DNA from: Niabella ginsenosidivorans
Lineage (GTDB): Bacteria > Bacteroidota > Bacteroidia > Chitinophagales > Chitinophagaceae
Length of the DNA: 64,000 nt
Reading direction: 5' to 3'
NCBI RefSeq assembly: GCF_001654455.1
Contig: NZ_CP015772.1
Span: 2,232,001 to 2,296,000 of the forward strand
Part shown: positions 43,862 to 51,740 of the stretch, one piece after another
Layout: each line of letters opens with the position of its first letter
Position numbering within the stretch: position 1 is the first letter of the stretch
Notes under the pieces: model-generated
Database searches by the model: none
Seen by the model: the letters and a program-made list of their open reading frames with translations, nothing else
What the model was told of the DNA's origin: nothing
Position numbers and translations under genes: made by a program

Positions 43862-44232
43862 CTCAATCTGTTTTTAATTGCCTCTGCCAACTCCTTTAGT
43901 TGTTCAGCCAGTTGCCTTAATTCTGTGCGCTCAAAAGCGTTAAATGCCTGGGCGGCGTTGTTTTTATAGGCCAGTGAATTAACATTAGCTGCCAGGTGAT
44001 TCAACTGCCCGGTGAACTCCAAAACGGCTGCGGGCAACGTTTTCTGCCGGGTTTCAATATGACTGTTAAAAGCCGCCTCCCGTAAAAATTCTGAAACAGT
44101 GAGCTGTACTTGTTTGGCTTTTGCTTCAATTATTTCCCGCTCCAGTGCGGTACAAGCCACCCGCAAACGATAGCTGCGTTTAACTGATTTCTTTGGCCTA
44201 CCGCCTTTGTTTTTTTCATTTGGTGTATTCAT
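43858..44232 (-). CDS. MobC-like mobilization accessory protein
   Basis: A 124-residue relaxosome accessory protein. A basic N-terminus (NKGGRPKKSVKRSYRLR) precedes a ribbon-helix-helix-like DNA-binding region and the helical MobC pattern (EFTGQLNHLAANVNSLAYK). It should bind near oriT and help the relaxase. It is 4 bases overlapped with the relaxase start. The 289 bases upstream contain nested inverted repeats and are the candidate oriT. Confidence 0.88.
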   Translation of the reverse strand: MNTPNEKNKGGRPKKSVKRSYRLRVACTALEREIIEAKAKQVQLTVSEFLREAAFNSHIETRQKTLPAAVLEFTGQLNHLAANVNSLAYKNNAAQAFNAFERTELRQLAEQLKELAEAIKNRLR

Positions 44233-44305
44233 ATAATATTAATTTTAGAAGGTGATAACCGCGCCTTGCGCCCCCATGAATACTGCCCCAAAGCGGCATG
44301 AATGG

Positions 44306-44356
44306 GCCAGCTGTTCGAAGTGGGCGAGGTTACGAGCCCACGAGAACATAGCTGGC
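44306..44356. promoter_or_regulatory. Candidate oriT hairpin (nested inverted repeats)
   Basis: An outer pair, GCCAGCTGTTC at 44306-44316 with GAACATAGCTGGC at 44344-44356 (two-base bulge), encloses an inner pair GTGGGC at 44320-44325 and GCCCAC at 44336-44341. The structure lies in the 289-base gene-free stretch just upstream of mobC, the usual oriT position. The gap also holds two CATGAAT copies at about 44276 and 44298. No nick site can be named. Confidence 0.45.
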
Positions 44357-44521
44357 TCCCGAAAAATCATTATTCATAATTGGATCAAACAGGCTTAGAT
44401 CCGTAGGATTAAACGCGAATGATCTTAATTAAATGTGTTGAAGCCTATTCAGACTTATTGCTGGTGCATCAACGCTTATATACTGTGAAAGGAAATTGAA
44501 CTACGCCTATCTATGGGCATT

Positions 44522-44854
44522 TTATAGTTCATTGATCCTTGGCTGTTTTTTGTCGGCTGAACTGGGTTTTGAAAAAGGAAATGTCTCCACTTTATTATTT
44601 ACAGGTTCCACCTGAGCCGTTATTGCTCTGCTTTGCATTTTCTCCTTATCCTTCTTCCGCTGTTGTTGCAGCGCAGAATTAAGGCTGCTCAGATTTATTT
44701 TCTCCAGGGGAACGTCTAGTTCCCCTGCAAGCCACCGGCGAAAGCGGGCGGGCGTTTCCAGGAACGCCATTTGCTCCCGGTATATTTCCAGTATTTTCCG
44801 GTACACACCATACCCATTATCCAGCAAATCTTTTCTTATAAATTCTTTGTACAT
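44522..44854 (-). CDS. Hypothetical protein in the mobilization module
   Basis: A 110-residue protein of unknown family. The N-terminal helical half (KEFIRKDLLDNGYGVYRKIL) precedes a polar, Lys/Gln-rich tail (LQQQRKKDKEKMQ). It lies 8 bases after the 147-residue membrane-segment gene, so it is part of the minus-strand module with the ParA-like ATPase. A role in mobilization or partition is inferred only from position. Confidence 0.6.
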   Translation of the reverse strand: MYKEFIRKDLLDNGYGVYRKILEIYREQMAFLETPARFRRWLAGELDVPLEKINLSSLNSALQQQRKKDKEKMQSRAITAQVEPVNNKVETFPFSKPSSADKKQPRINEL

Positions 44855-44862
44855 ACTTTTAG

Positions 44863-45306
44863 CTATTTAATTCGCTTTCCGGGTTTCTTTTCGATGGTGC
44901 CAATACCCGACTTGTCAATTACCTTTTGCGCTGCTTCGTAATGCTCTTTGTACCAAATAAGAGCTTGCTGGGTTTCCAGCTGCTTTTTATCGTTGTTCAG
45001 GCTAGTGAAGTAAACAAGCGTCGCCGCTATTACCGCCAGGCAAAGGCCCAATCCCCACTGGCCCATGCCGTGCCAGAATGCCTGCCACCGGGGATGATTC
45101 GGGTCTACCTGTAACGCTTTCTTTGATTGCTGCACTTCCATTACTATTTCCCCCTGTGTTTTATTCATCACTACAAACTGGCCTTTCATTTCCAGGAGCA
45201 GAACAACAAGAATAGTAAGGGCAGTTTCATCTAGCTCAACACCATACTTAAGTGCGATCTGCAGCCGGAGTTTCTTTAAATCAATCCTGGACTCTGGCAT
45301 AGTCAA
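44863..45306 (-). CDS. Hypothetical protein with one membrane segment
   Basis: A 147-residue protein with a central membrane helix (GLCLAVIAATLVYFTSL, residues about 90-106) and helical soluble flanks. The family is not recognised. It overlaps the ParA-like gene stop by 4 bases, which indicates translational coupling, and precedes the 110-residue gene by 8 bases. It could tether the ATPase or relaxosome to the membrane, an inference. Confidence 0.6.
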   Translation of the reverse strand: MTMPESRIDLKKLRLQIALKYGVELDETALTILVVLLLEMKGQFVVMNKTQGEIVMEVQQSKKALQVDPNHPRWQAFWHGMGQWGLGLCLAVIAATLVYFTSLNNDKKQLETQQALIWYKEHYEAAQKVIDKSGIGTIEKKPGKRIK

Positions 45307-46016
45307 ATTTTTGATAATTCTTTCAGCATTTTTATCTTTTCAATAAACTGGAAAGCTTCCATTCCTTTGCCTTCGCTGATCTTCTGCAGAATGCTCCGGT
45401 GCGGAGCTGTGGTGATATCAAAGTCTCCATATAATTTAACAGCGCTTACATTGTTTTCTTTCGCTGCCCCAAAAGCCATCAACTCTTTAATAAGGCCCGG
45501 CGTTCCCGCAAAACTGCTTTCATTGATATACAGGTTCACTCCAAAAAAACCTCTATTCAGTAAAACAATTTTTTGGAGGTAATGCGTGCAAGGTTCATAG
45601 GCGCTGCCCCCGGCAATAACAACATTGAAAATAAATTGAGCATTCAATTCATCCTGCACGTCTTTAAATTCTTCGATAGTATAATCTTTATAAAACAAGG
45701 ATGGTAGTTGATCGCTCTCCGGAGCGCCAAAGTCTAAGTAAAAACAGTCATAATCCTTTTGTGACAGTTCGTATAAATTTTCAAACAATAGCTGGCGATC
45801 CAGTTTCTCCCGGCTGTCCAGCAGGCTCATTGTTGCAAACCGGGAGGGCGTTTTTCCCTGGAGAAATCGTAGCTGTTGAAGGCTGGATTTTACAGAACTA
45901 TCAAAGTCTACAAAATAAGACCGGTCATTATTTTGCTCTTTTAAGGCTTGCAGATAAGTGAGCATTGATTTGCCAGCGCCGCCCTTGGCCTGGATATTAA
46001 ATTGAAATTGCTGCAT
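45303..46016 (-). CDS. ParA/MinD-like ATPase
   Basis: A 237-residue protein starting with a deviant Walker A motif, QAKGGAGKSMLTYL (residues about 9-22), of the ParA/MinD type, and the Walker-like YDCFYLDFGAPE near residue 90. It would bind and hydrolyse ATP, probably for partition or handling of the excised element. It is the first of a coupled three-gene set with the membrane-segment and 110-residue genes. The frame is intact. Confidence 0.8.
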   Translation of the reverse strand: MQQFQFNIQAKGGAGKSMLTYLQALKEQNNDRSYFVDFDSSVKSSLQQLRFLQGKTPSRFATMSLLDSREKLDRQLLFENLYELSQKDYDCFYLDFGAPESDQLPSLFYKDYTIEEFKDVQDELNAQFIFNVVIAGGSAYEPCTHYLQKIVLLNRGFFGVNLYINESSFAGTPGLIKELMAFGAAKENNVSAVKLYGDFDITTAPHRSILQKISEGKGMEAFQFIEKIKMLKELSKI

Positions 46017-46063
46017 TTTTAAATTTTTTGATTATAAAATTCATGTTGGGTAAAGGAATAGAA

Positions 46064-47002
46064 TCAAATTCCCCGGCCTCTTGTCTGTCTTTGTTGTTCC
46101 TGTTGTCCGGCTCCGGCTATCAGCCAGGCATTCAGGTCGTCGAGGGATTTGTATAGATCACTTGCATCCGTATATTTTGCCGATCCCATTTCCTGATTCC
46201 AGGAAAGTGCTCTTTGTGTGTTTTGCCTGCCGGACAGATCCCTGTCTAAAAACAAGAATATTTTATTATGCTGCTCCATTAGGGCGCGGCTTTTTTCAAA
46301 AAAGGCAAGGGAATTAAGTACCAGGCAATTTGTAAACCCTGAACTGGTTTGAGGGCGGATTACCGCGAAGGATAGAAAGTTGAAAAATCCTTCGAATACA
46401 TAAAGATCCTTTTTACTATTGTTAAAAAAAGTGATGTCTTTAGGTGCAGCGCTGCCCTTAAAATGGGCGTTCCGTAATTCATAGCCACCAGCACTATTGG
46501 GGAAACCGATGGCATAAAATTTTTTATCACCCAACTCATACTGTACTTCCCTGCAATAGGCCTGCGCAATTTTAACCGGTATTTTTCGCTGTTCCAGATA
46601 ACTGATAAGTGGAGGGGACTGTATAGGTCCGGTTGTTACAATCTTGATCTTTTTCTTTTCATCGGGAAAAGGCGCAGCACTGAAAAGCGGGAAGGCCTGT
46701 AAGGAGCCTCGGTGAAAAGAAAGAAATTGTTCTAATTTGCTCAATGCCTCCGGTACACTGCAACCGTGATACAGCATACACAGGTCTATAACACTACCAC
46801 CTTTGCCAATGGCATGATCATACCACAGATTTTTTTGCCGATCCACCTTAAAAGATGGCGTATTTTCATTTCTACCGGGCAGCGGCGACAGATACCAATA
46901 CTGTTGATTGCGACTCATTTTTTTGTCCGGGTGATGGCCCAGGGAAGCCAGGTAATCGACCAGGTCGATTTGCTTAACGTATTCCCAGTTATTACTTGTC
47001 AT
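46064..47002 (-). CDS. Primase-like protein (CHC2-like plus Toprim)
   Basis: A 312-residue protein. The N-terminus keeps the shape of the CHC2 zinc-binding primase domain (YLSPLPGRNENTPSFKVDR, then YDHAIGKGGSVIDLCMLYHG), but the zinc-ligand cysteines of classical DnaG are mostly missing. The second half is a Toprim domain with DLYVFEGFFNFLSFA (Glu) and IFLFLDRDLSGRQN (DxD). Related mobilization primases of Bacteroidota elements share this layout. It probably primes replication of the transferred strand. It is 47 bases upstream of the ParA-like gene. Confidence 0.82.
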   Translation of the reverse strand: MTSNNWEYVKQIDLVDYLASLGHHPDKKMSRNQQYWYLSPLPGRNENTPSFKVDRQKNLWYDHAIGKGGSVIDLCMLYHGCSVPEALSKLEQFLSFHRGSLQAFPLFSAAPFPDEKKKIKIVTTGPIQSPPLISYLEQRKIPVKIAQAYCREVQYELGDKKFYAIGFPNSAGGYELRNAHFKGSAAPKDITFFNNSKKDLYVFEGFFNFLSFAVIRPQTSSGFTNCLVLNSLAFFEKSRALMEQHNKIFLFLDRDLSGRQNTQRALSWNQEMGSAKYTDASDLYKSLDDLNAWLIAGAGQQEQQRQTRGRGI

Positions 47003-47074
47003 ATTTTTGGTGATTTTATTATTAAAAAAAGGGGACGGCCGGGTATTAATGGCGATAACAATCCCGAATCAGGG

Positions 47075-47767
47075 CTACATGCGGAAGCCTCTTTTCTTTT
47101 CGGGTGGATCGTTCCGGATACGATTTTGCTTCATGGCTGGGAAGATTTTTTGAGTAAATTCGAGTGCCTCTTGCAGTCGCTGTTTGGTTGCTTCCCAATT
47201 GAATGACAAATAGGATAACCGTATTTCATCATTTAAATTGACCCCAGATGTATCTGTTAGGGCCATGCGTGCCACAGCCGCCCTGGAATGAGGAGAATAT
47301 TTTTCTTCGTATGCGGCATACATTTCTGCCAACGGCATTTTCTCCAGCAAAAAACAGATATCTACAAAATCTTTTAATCGGCTTCCACTTCGAACGATAG
47401 CGTGAAGTTTCATTGCAGCAATATCTGATAGTGACATTATTCTAATGCCGTCTATTTGATTATGGGGAGATACTTCAGGATAAGGATGGGTAATAAGATC
47501 TACTTTGACCTGGTCAATAAAACAAATCAGGCTACTTTCCCGCGGTTTCACTTCCTCTGCATAGTATACTGATTTTAGGTGATTGGCGATTAAGGCTGCA
47601 TCAAATGAATCAAAAGCAAATAAATCGATATCAACCGACAAGCGGTGGCCAATTGTAAGTGCAAGTGCCGTACCGCCTACCAACAAAAAATCATTAAGTT
47701 GGGGATCGGCCATCAGCCGTTTGATTAAAGCCAGGGTATTTTCTGAGACAGTTTGCGTTTGTAACAT
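47075..47767 (-). CDS. AbiEii/AbiGii-like nucleotidyltransferase toxin
   Basis: A 230-residue protein with the nucleotidyltransferase motif LLVGGTALALTIGHRLSVDIDLF (residues about 26-48 in parts), including GG and DxD, and a later KLHAIVRSGSRLKDFVDI typical of AbiEii/type IV toxins. It would modify a nucleotide or tRNA and stop growth. It overlaps the end of the upstream DUF6922-like gene by 43 bases in another frame. The MLQTQTV start is the normal one for this family. Confidence 0.88.
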   Translation of the reverse strand: MLQTQTVSENTLALIKRLMADPQLNDFLLVGGTALALTIGHRLSVDIDLFAFDSFDAALIANHLKSVYYAEEVKPRESSLICFIDQVKVDLITHPYPEVSPHNQIDGIRIMSLSDIAAMKLHAIVRSGSRLKDFVDICFLLEKMPLAEMYAAYEEKYSPHSRAAVARMALTDTSGVNLNDEIRLSYLSFNWEATKQRLQEALEFTQKIFPAMKQNRIRNDPPEKKRGFRM

Positions 47768-48225
47768 AGCATGTCCTCTTTATTCAGGTTAAAGAATAAA
47801 GAAGCTTCATCTATGCACTCATCTGGCAAAAAGGTGATGCGTTCCTTCAGGAAGTTAATAATGGTGTCTTTACTATAATAGCGGACAAGTTCATCCCAGT
47901 GTTTGGCAGACCCGCGTTCAAGCACCCGTTGTATTACAGTGCTGGCGTTTGCCATCCAGTCGATCCTGTCGTAATTAAATTCCCAAAAAAACATACGCGG
48001 AAAATCCGGTTTAGGAGCAGATACGATCGCTTTTTTTTCGATATAAACTGCTTCATCTTCAAAAACGGTTTTTCCGAAAGCAAGAGCATCCGCCAGTATT
48101 GACAAGTCATATCTCGGGTAGCTGGCTGCAAAAACTTCCAAATTGTCGAAAATTTCGACATGATTTTTTTGTTGCTTCCAGCGTACCAGATACACTTCCT
48201 TTTTACTAATGCTGCTGTTGCTCAT
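47725..48225 (-). CDS. DUF6922-like partner of the AbiEii toxin
   Basis: A 166-residue protein whose middle (WEFNYDRIDWMANASTVIQRVLERG) and end (KDTIINFLKERITFLPDECI) match the DUF6922 pattern often found directly upstream of AbiEii-like toxins. It is probably the antitoxin or a regulator. The 43-base overlap with the toxin gene implies coupled translation. The family name is from memory of the pattern and moderately certain. Confidence 0.75.
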   Translation of the reverse strand: MSNSSISKKEVYLVRWKQQKNHVEIFDNLEVFAASYPRYDLSILADALAFGKTVFEDEAVYIEKKAIVSAPKPDFPRMFFWEFNYDRIDWMANASTVIQRVLERGSAKHWDELVRYYSKDTIINFLKERITFLPDECIDEASLFFNLNKEDMLCYKRKLSQKIPWL

Positions 48226-48325
48226 TTCGTATATCCAAATTTACTCAAATTAGTGGATAAAGCCTCTTTTTGAAATTTGATTATGAATTAAAGATTTGAT
48301 TGTCAGTAGGTTTGGCGTAAATCCC

Positions 48326-48661
48326 TTAAGGTGGGGCGACATCTGGCTGTAATAATTCCTGTATGTCGTTCCAAAGGAAGTAAACCCTTGAACGGATCTT
48401 ATAGGGTTTGAGCTTTCCATGTTTGATCCAGTCGTAAATAGTAGGCTTGGTAACCTGGAATAGCTGACAGACCTCACCAATTTTATAGAGTGGTTTGTAG
48501 GTCAGCCCAGAGGTGTTATAATTGGTAGCTGGTGGGGGGCGTTTTTCTAACTGTCCGATTTCCTCGCGTATCAACGCGCGTAATGTCTGCCAGAACTGTT
48601 CTGGGTCAACGGGGAACAGCATTGGTGTTGCAGACTGCACACCATTTCCATTATTTTTCAT
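48326..48661 (-). CDS. Excisionase-like helix-turn-helix protein
   Basis: A 111-residue protein with a MerR/excisionase-type winged helix (LYKIGEVCQLFQVTKPTIYDWIKHGKL in parts, residues about 57-85) ending with YFLWNDIQELL. Such proteins bind att arms and direct integrase toward excision, or act as regulators. It is the only recombination directionality candidate in the element. The N-terminal 50 residues are polar and helical. The gap to the toxin pair on one side is 100 bases. Confidence 0.8.
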   Translation of the reverse strand: MKNNGNGVQSATPMLFPVDPEQFWQTLRALIREEIGQLEKRPPPATNYNTSGLTYKPLYKIGEVCQLFQVTKPTIYDWIKHGKLKPYKIRSRVYFLWNDIQELLQPDVAPP

Positions 48662-48767
48662 TTTAACTGATTTAATCAGCTAAAGTGGTTTTATGGAAAG
48701 TGGAATATGGGCTAAGTATACTTGTTTCTAGCTAAAAAGTGCTTTTCTGATGCTTTTCGTGGAATTA

Positions 48768-49472
48768 TTAGTGTTGGAGGAATTTTTGTTCCAATTCTTT
48801 TAACAATCTTATGCCTTCTGAGAACTGCATTGTTTCTAAGATCGTAAAGGCCTCATTAAAATTTTTGCCTACCTCAACACGGCCCCGAGGGTCCAGTTTT
48901 TCACGTTTTTCCTTTTTGAACACCAGATCAAGATCGGTTCGCATACTTTTAGTAGCTACCCCAAAGATTCTGGAGAGCAGGACGGCGCATTTATCATTAG
49001 GAGAAAGGTAGTTTACCTTGCCAGCTTTGTCCAATACATAGAAAAGAAGAAGCAATGTCCGGTTGTCAGGCTGATCTTTTTTACATTTTGCCATCCAGGC
49101 CCGTTCTTCATTTTGATAGGTAGCTATTACGGTTTCCAGATTAGGGAGAAATTCGCGATTAAAAATGGGCAGATAAAGAAGCGGGAATAAAGGGATGCTT
49201 ACGACAATAGCAGCTAATACAGAAGTTGAGAAATAAGCAACATTTGGCTGGCTGTTAAAAAATGAAGTAATGAACGTTGCAAGCCCTAATAATAGTAAGA
49301 AATGGATGGTTGCATTGCCCCAATAATCTGTTATTAACATTCGGCGGGTAGCCCTGGCCGGCCATGTTTCACGGATATCTAACCGTTGTTGATGAGTTTT
49401 GTAAAATGATTTGGAAATGTGATCGTAATCTACAGGGCGTTCGAATGCGAAAATAGAAAGTACCTTCTTCAT
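48768..49472 (-). CDS. Two-helix membrane protein of unknown function
   Basis: A 234-residue protein with two membrane segments (residues about 53-70, FLLLLGLATFITSFF, and 80-103, STSVLAAIVVSIPLFPLLYL) and a helical cytoplasmic C-terminus (KCAVLLSRIFGVATKSMRTDLD). No family recognised. The C-terminal part resembles helical regulatory tails found in Bacteroidota mobile elements. It lies between the excisionase-like gene and the AbiH gene, which is divergent. Confidence 0.6.
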   Translation of the reverse strand: MKKVLSIFAFERPVDYDHISKSFYKTHQQRLDIRETWPARATRRMLITDYWGNATIHFLLLLGLATFITSFFNSQPNVAYFSTSVLAAIVVSIPLFPLLYLPIFNREFLPNLETVIATYQNEERAWMAKCKKDQPDNRTLLLLFYVLDKAGKVNYLSPNDKCAVLLSRIFGVATKSMRTDLDLVFKKEKREKLDPRGRVEVGKNFNEAFTILETMQFSEGIRLLKELEQKFLQH

Positions 49473-49705
49473 AATCTTTTAGTGTTTTTAGGTAAAATAA
49501 TAATATGATTAGCAGTATAAATTTACTGAAATATCATATCCAATCCAAGAGACTATTTCCTGCACTTTATATAAAGGCGGTCTGGTGGTACAAGCTGGTT
49601 AATACTCAATAAAACCGGTAAGAAATGCATGGTTAGAAAGGTTTAAGAAAAAAGTAACGTAATTTTATAAGACTAACGTTACGAGTTAGTTATGAAATTT
49701 TAAAT

Positions 49706-50827
49706 ATGAATAAGCTGATACTAATAGGGAATGGCTTCGATCTGGCGCATGGGATGAAGACCAGTTATAAGGATTTTTTATTGAATCTTTTGCGAACCTG
49801 TGTAAACGAAGCTCTGGATAATGGGATTCATTCAAGCTCCGATTTTAAGATAAAAAGTAAAATCGGTTTTTACGAGAAAGAAGACATTAAGGCCGTCATT
49901 AATAGTCCCGAAAGCTGTGAAACGGTGTTTAATGCTTTTGCTGTAGACGACGTTTTGGTTTCTACAAGTGGCGAAAAGCCCCAGAAGGAGTTTGATGCGC
50001 AGTGCCTGAACCCGGTATTAAGAAAAGCAATAAACTCTTGTTTTAAATTGGGGTGGGTCGATATTGAACAAATATATTATGATGAACTGATACACATTGC
50101 ATCTTCTGATGCCGGTAGCTATGATAAAAAACTAAACACATTGAATAGCGGTATTGAAAGCATAAAAAAGAGCCTGCATAGCTACCTGAAAGGACTGCCG
50201 AAACCTATCCATAATAAATTTATGTATGATGTTTTTGCAGCGCCTTTTAGTGAATCAGAGTTTCTAACCGATTCTCCAGATCTTAATAAATGTGATCATA
50301 TTCTTATGCTTAACTTCAATTACACGTATACCCCTGACCTTTATATTCGGGATCTGGTTCCGCAGTTTGAGAACAATCCGTTGGTTGATTCTATTCATAT
50401 TCATGGGGAATTATATAAAGATGAAAACCCGCTAATCTTTGGATTTGGGGATGAGATGGATGATCATTATAAAATTTTAGAGAAAAAGAACGATAATAGG
50501 TTCCTTGACAATATGAAGTCCTTTGGTTATTTTAGAACAGACAACCTTCGTAAACTATCACGATTTTTAATGGAAGGTGAATACCAGGTTCAGATAATGG
50601 GGCATTCATGTGGGCTATCTGACCGGGTGATGCTAAATGGTATATTTGAGCATGATAACTGCCGGTCGATTAAGATATTTCATCGTCGCAAAGGAAGTCC
50701 TTTTGAGGAGACCAACTATAAAGAACTAACGCAAAATATATCCCGCCACTTCAATAAAAAACAAAGAATGAGGGATTGGGTTGTCCCTTATAGGCCAGAC
50801 GACTTTTTACCGCAAGTGGTCTCTTAA
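49706..50827 (+). CDS. abiH: AbiH-family abortive infection protein
   Basis: A 373-residue protein beginning KLILIGNGFDLAHGMKTSYKDFL, the AbiH family signature, with a later MLNFNYTYTPDLYI, IHIHGELYKDENPLIFGFGDE and MGHSCGLSDRVML, all typical. AbiH proteins cause abortive infection by phage through an unknown mechanism. It is the only gene at the extreme right of the element, 176 bases from attR, on the opposite strand to most neighbours. Related AT-rich repeats lie before (49654) and after (50869) it. Confidence 0.9.
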   Translation: MNKLILIGNGFDLAHGMKTSYKDFLLNLLRTCVNEALDNGIHSSSDFKIKSKIGFYEKEDIKAVINSPESCETVFNAFAVDDVLVSTSGEKPQKEFDAQCLNPVLRKAINSCFKLGWVDIEQIYYDELIHIASSDAGSYDKKLNTLNSGIESIKKSLHSYLKGLPKPIHNKFMYDVFAAPFSESEFLTDSPDLNKCDHILMLNFNYTYTPDLYIRDLVPQFENNPLVDSIHIHGELYKDENPLIFGFGDEMDDHYKILEKKNDNRFLDNMKSFGYFRTDNLRKLSRFLMEGEYQVQIMGHSCGLSDRVMLNGIFEHDNCRSIKIFHRRKGSPFEETNYKELTQNISRHFNKKQRMRDWVVPYRPDDFLPQVVS

Positions 50828-50868
50828 GACTTTTACCTGCATATGCTGAGTACTATATTAAAAGAAGC

Positions 50869-50904
50869 GTAACTTTATAGCGTCAACGTTAAGCGTTATA
50901 AAGT
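50869..50904. repeat. AT-rich inverted repeat after abiH
   Basis: ACTTTATA at 50872-50879 pairs with TATAAAGT at 50897-50904. The segment GTAAC...TTTATA...AACGTTA...GTTA resembles 49654-49690 before abiH (18 of 25 aligned bases after an assumed 5-base gap). It has no T-run and may be an operator, terminator or recombination scar. Confidence 0.35.
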
Positions 50905-50935
50905 GCAGTAAGATTTGTGAAATTTAGCTCTTAGA

Positions 50936-50986
50936 AGTAGACTAAAAGTAGACCTCAAAAAGATCATAGCTGATTTTCAGTGGATT
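50936..50986 (+). promoter_or_regulatory. Candidate integrase arm sites, right inner end
   Basis: AGTAGAC twice in 50936-50953, 11 bases apart, and GATTTTCAGTGGATT at 50972-50986, which is the inverted counterpart (one mismatch) of 8454-8468. These mirror the left-end sites, so after excision attP would carry both sets. Function is inferred from symmetry and position. Confidence 0.45.
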
Positions 50987-51002
50987 ATGGACGGATGACT
51001 TA

Positions 51003-51091
51003 TCCCGTCCGGTCCGCAAAAAAGGATTATCAGCAATGATGATCCTTTTTGCTTTTTACCCTACTTTACTTTTAAGGGGCTGACTTTCAAA
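51003..51091 (+). repeat. attR: right direct repeat of the integrated element
   Basis: Identical over 89 bases to 8353-8441, beginning with the 14-base 3' end of tRNA-Asp and including the terminator hairpin. The base before it differs (A versus G), so the repeat edge is exact. Beyond it, sequence similar to the left element end continues to the integrase relic. Confidence 0.88.
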
Positions 51092-51201
51092 TTCTCATAA
51101 CAAAACACTCTGAGAATCCTTACTACCTTTAAAACAGCTTAACAATTTTAAAAAGTAGACCAAAATTTAGACTACCAAAGTCGATTAAAATTGTTCAGGT
51201 T

Positions 51202-51710
51202 ATGCCCCTTCCGATTAAAGTAATTTGTCGTAAAAACAAAGCCCGCACTGGTGAAAACCGCCCCCGTTTACATTCAGTATTGCTGTGATGAAAAACACAA
51301 ACCATTATTCGGAACAGATATCAAAATCCCATTTGTCTATTGAGATAAAAAAATCGCTGTATAAATAATCAACTTCCGTTGGAGCACGGTGATTATAAAG
51401 ATCTCAATGACGAGTTGGTCAGGTTAAGGAAGATTGTTGAGGACATTGTTACTTATGCCAGGTTAAAGAAAATTCCAAACCAGAACCGGGCTGAATTTGC
51501 GAAGAAATATTTTTCTCCAGCTTTCGATATTAATGATACAGGGCTTAAATTAAACGCCATTGGAAAAACGATCAAGCATCTCCGGGTCTTTATTAAAGAC
51601 CGGGTCAAACAAAGAATTATTAAGCCCATCGATCTGTCTGATTTTAAAATACCTGAGGAAGAAAGTGATGCTATATACCTTTCATATGAAGAAATAGCAA
51701 AAATTTATTT
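51202..51710 (+). pseudogene. Integrase relic, internally deleted
   Basis: The segment matches the full integrase at 8563. It starts at an equivalent ATG (MPLPIKVICRKN), then shows in-frame stops and frameshifts up to about 51375. It then reads HGDYKDLNDELVRLRKIVED to FDIND in a readable frame, and jumps directly to GLKLNAIGKTIKHLR, so residues of about 113-206 of the intact protein are missing. It stops matching just after EEIAKIY; all catalytic residues are lost. It is outside attR, hence the remnant of an older related element at the same tRNA. Confidence 0.85.
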
Positions 51711-51740
51711 TAAACAGCTTCTGAGGATAGTATATTTATT

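Larger units (their letters stand above)
8353..51091. mobile_element. Integrative mobilizable element in tRNA-Asp (about 42.65 kb)
   Basis: The segment lies between an 89-base perfect direct repeat starting inside tRNA-Asp and its copy at 51003. A tyrosine recombinase sits just inside the left end; an excisionase-like HTH, relaxase, MobC, ParA-like ATPase and primase-like protein sit toward the right end. No coupling protein, VirB4 or other pore gene is visible, so it would need a helper for conjugation. Cargo includes a two-component system with secreted proteins, ion transporters, redox genes and many phage-defense or toxin-antitoxin genes. An IS256 element and truncated genes show internal rearrangement. 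Boundaries are well supported; mobility today is untested. Confidence 0.88.

Noticed and set aside
51003-51016. A second tRNA-Asp gene
   Set aside because: Only the last 14 bases are present; it is the att duplicate.
8353-51091. A full conjugative element
   Set aside because: No VirB4-like ATPase, coupling protein or other pore genes were seen in the segment.
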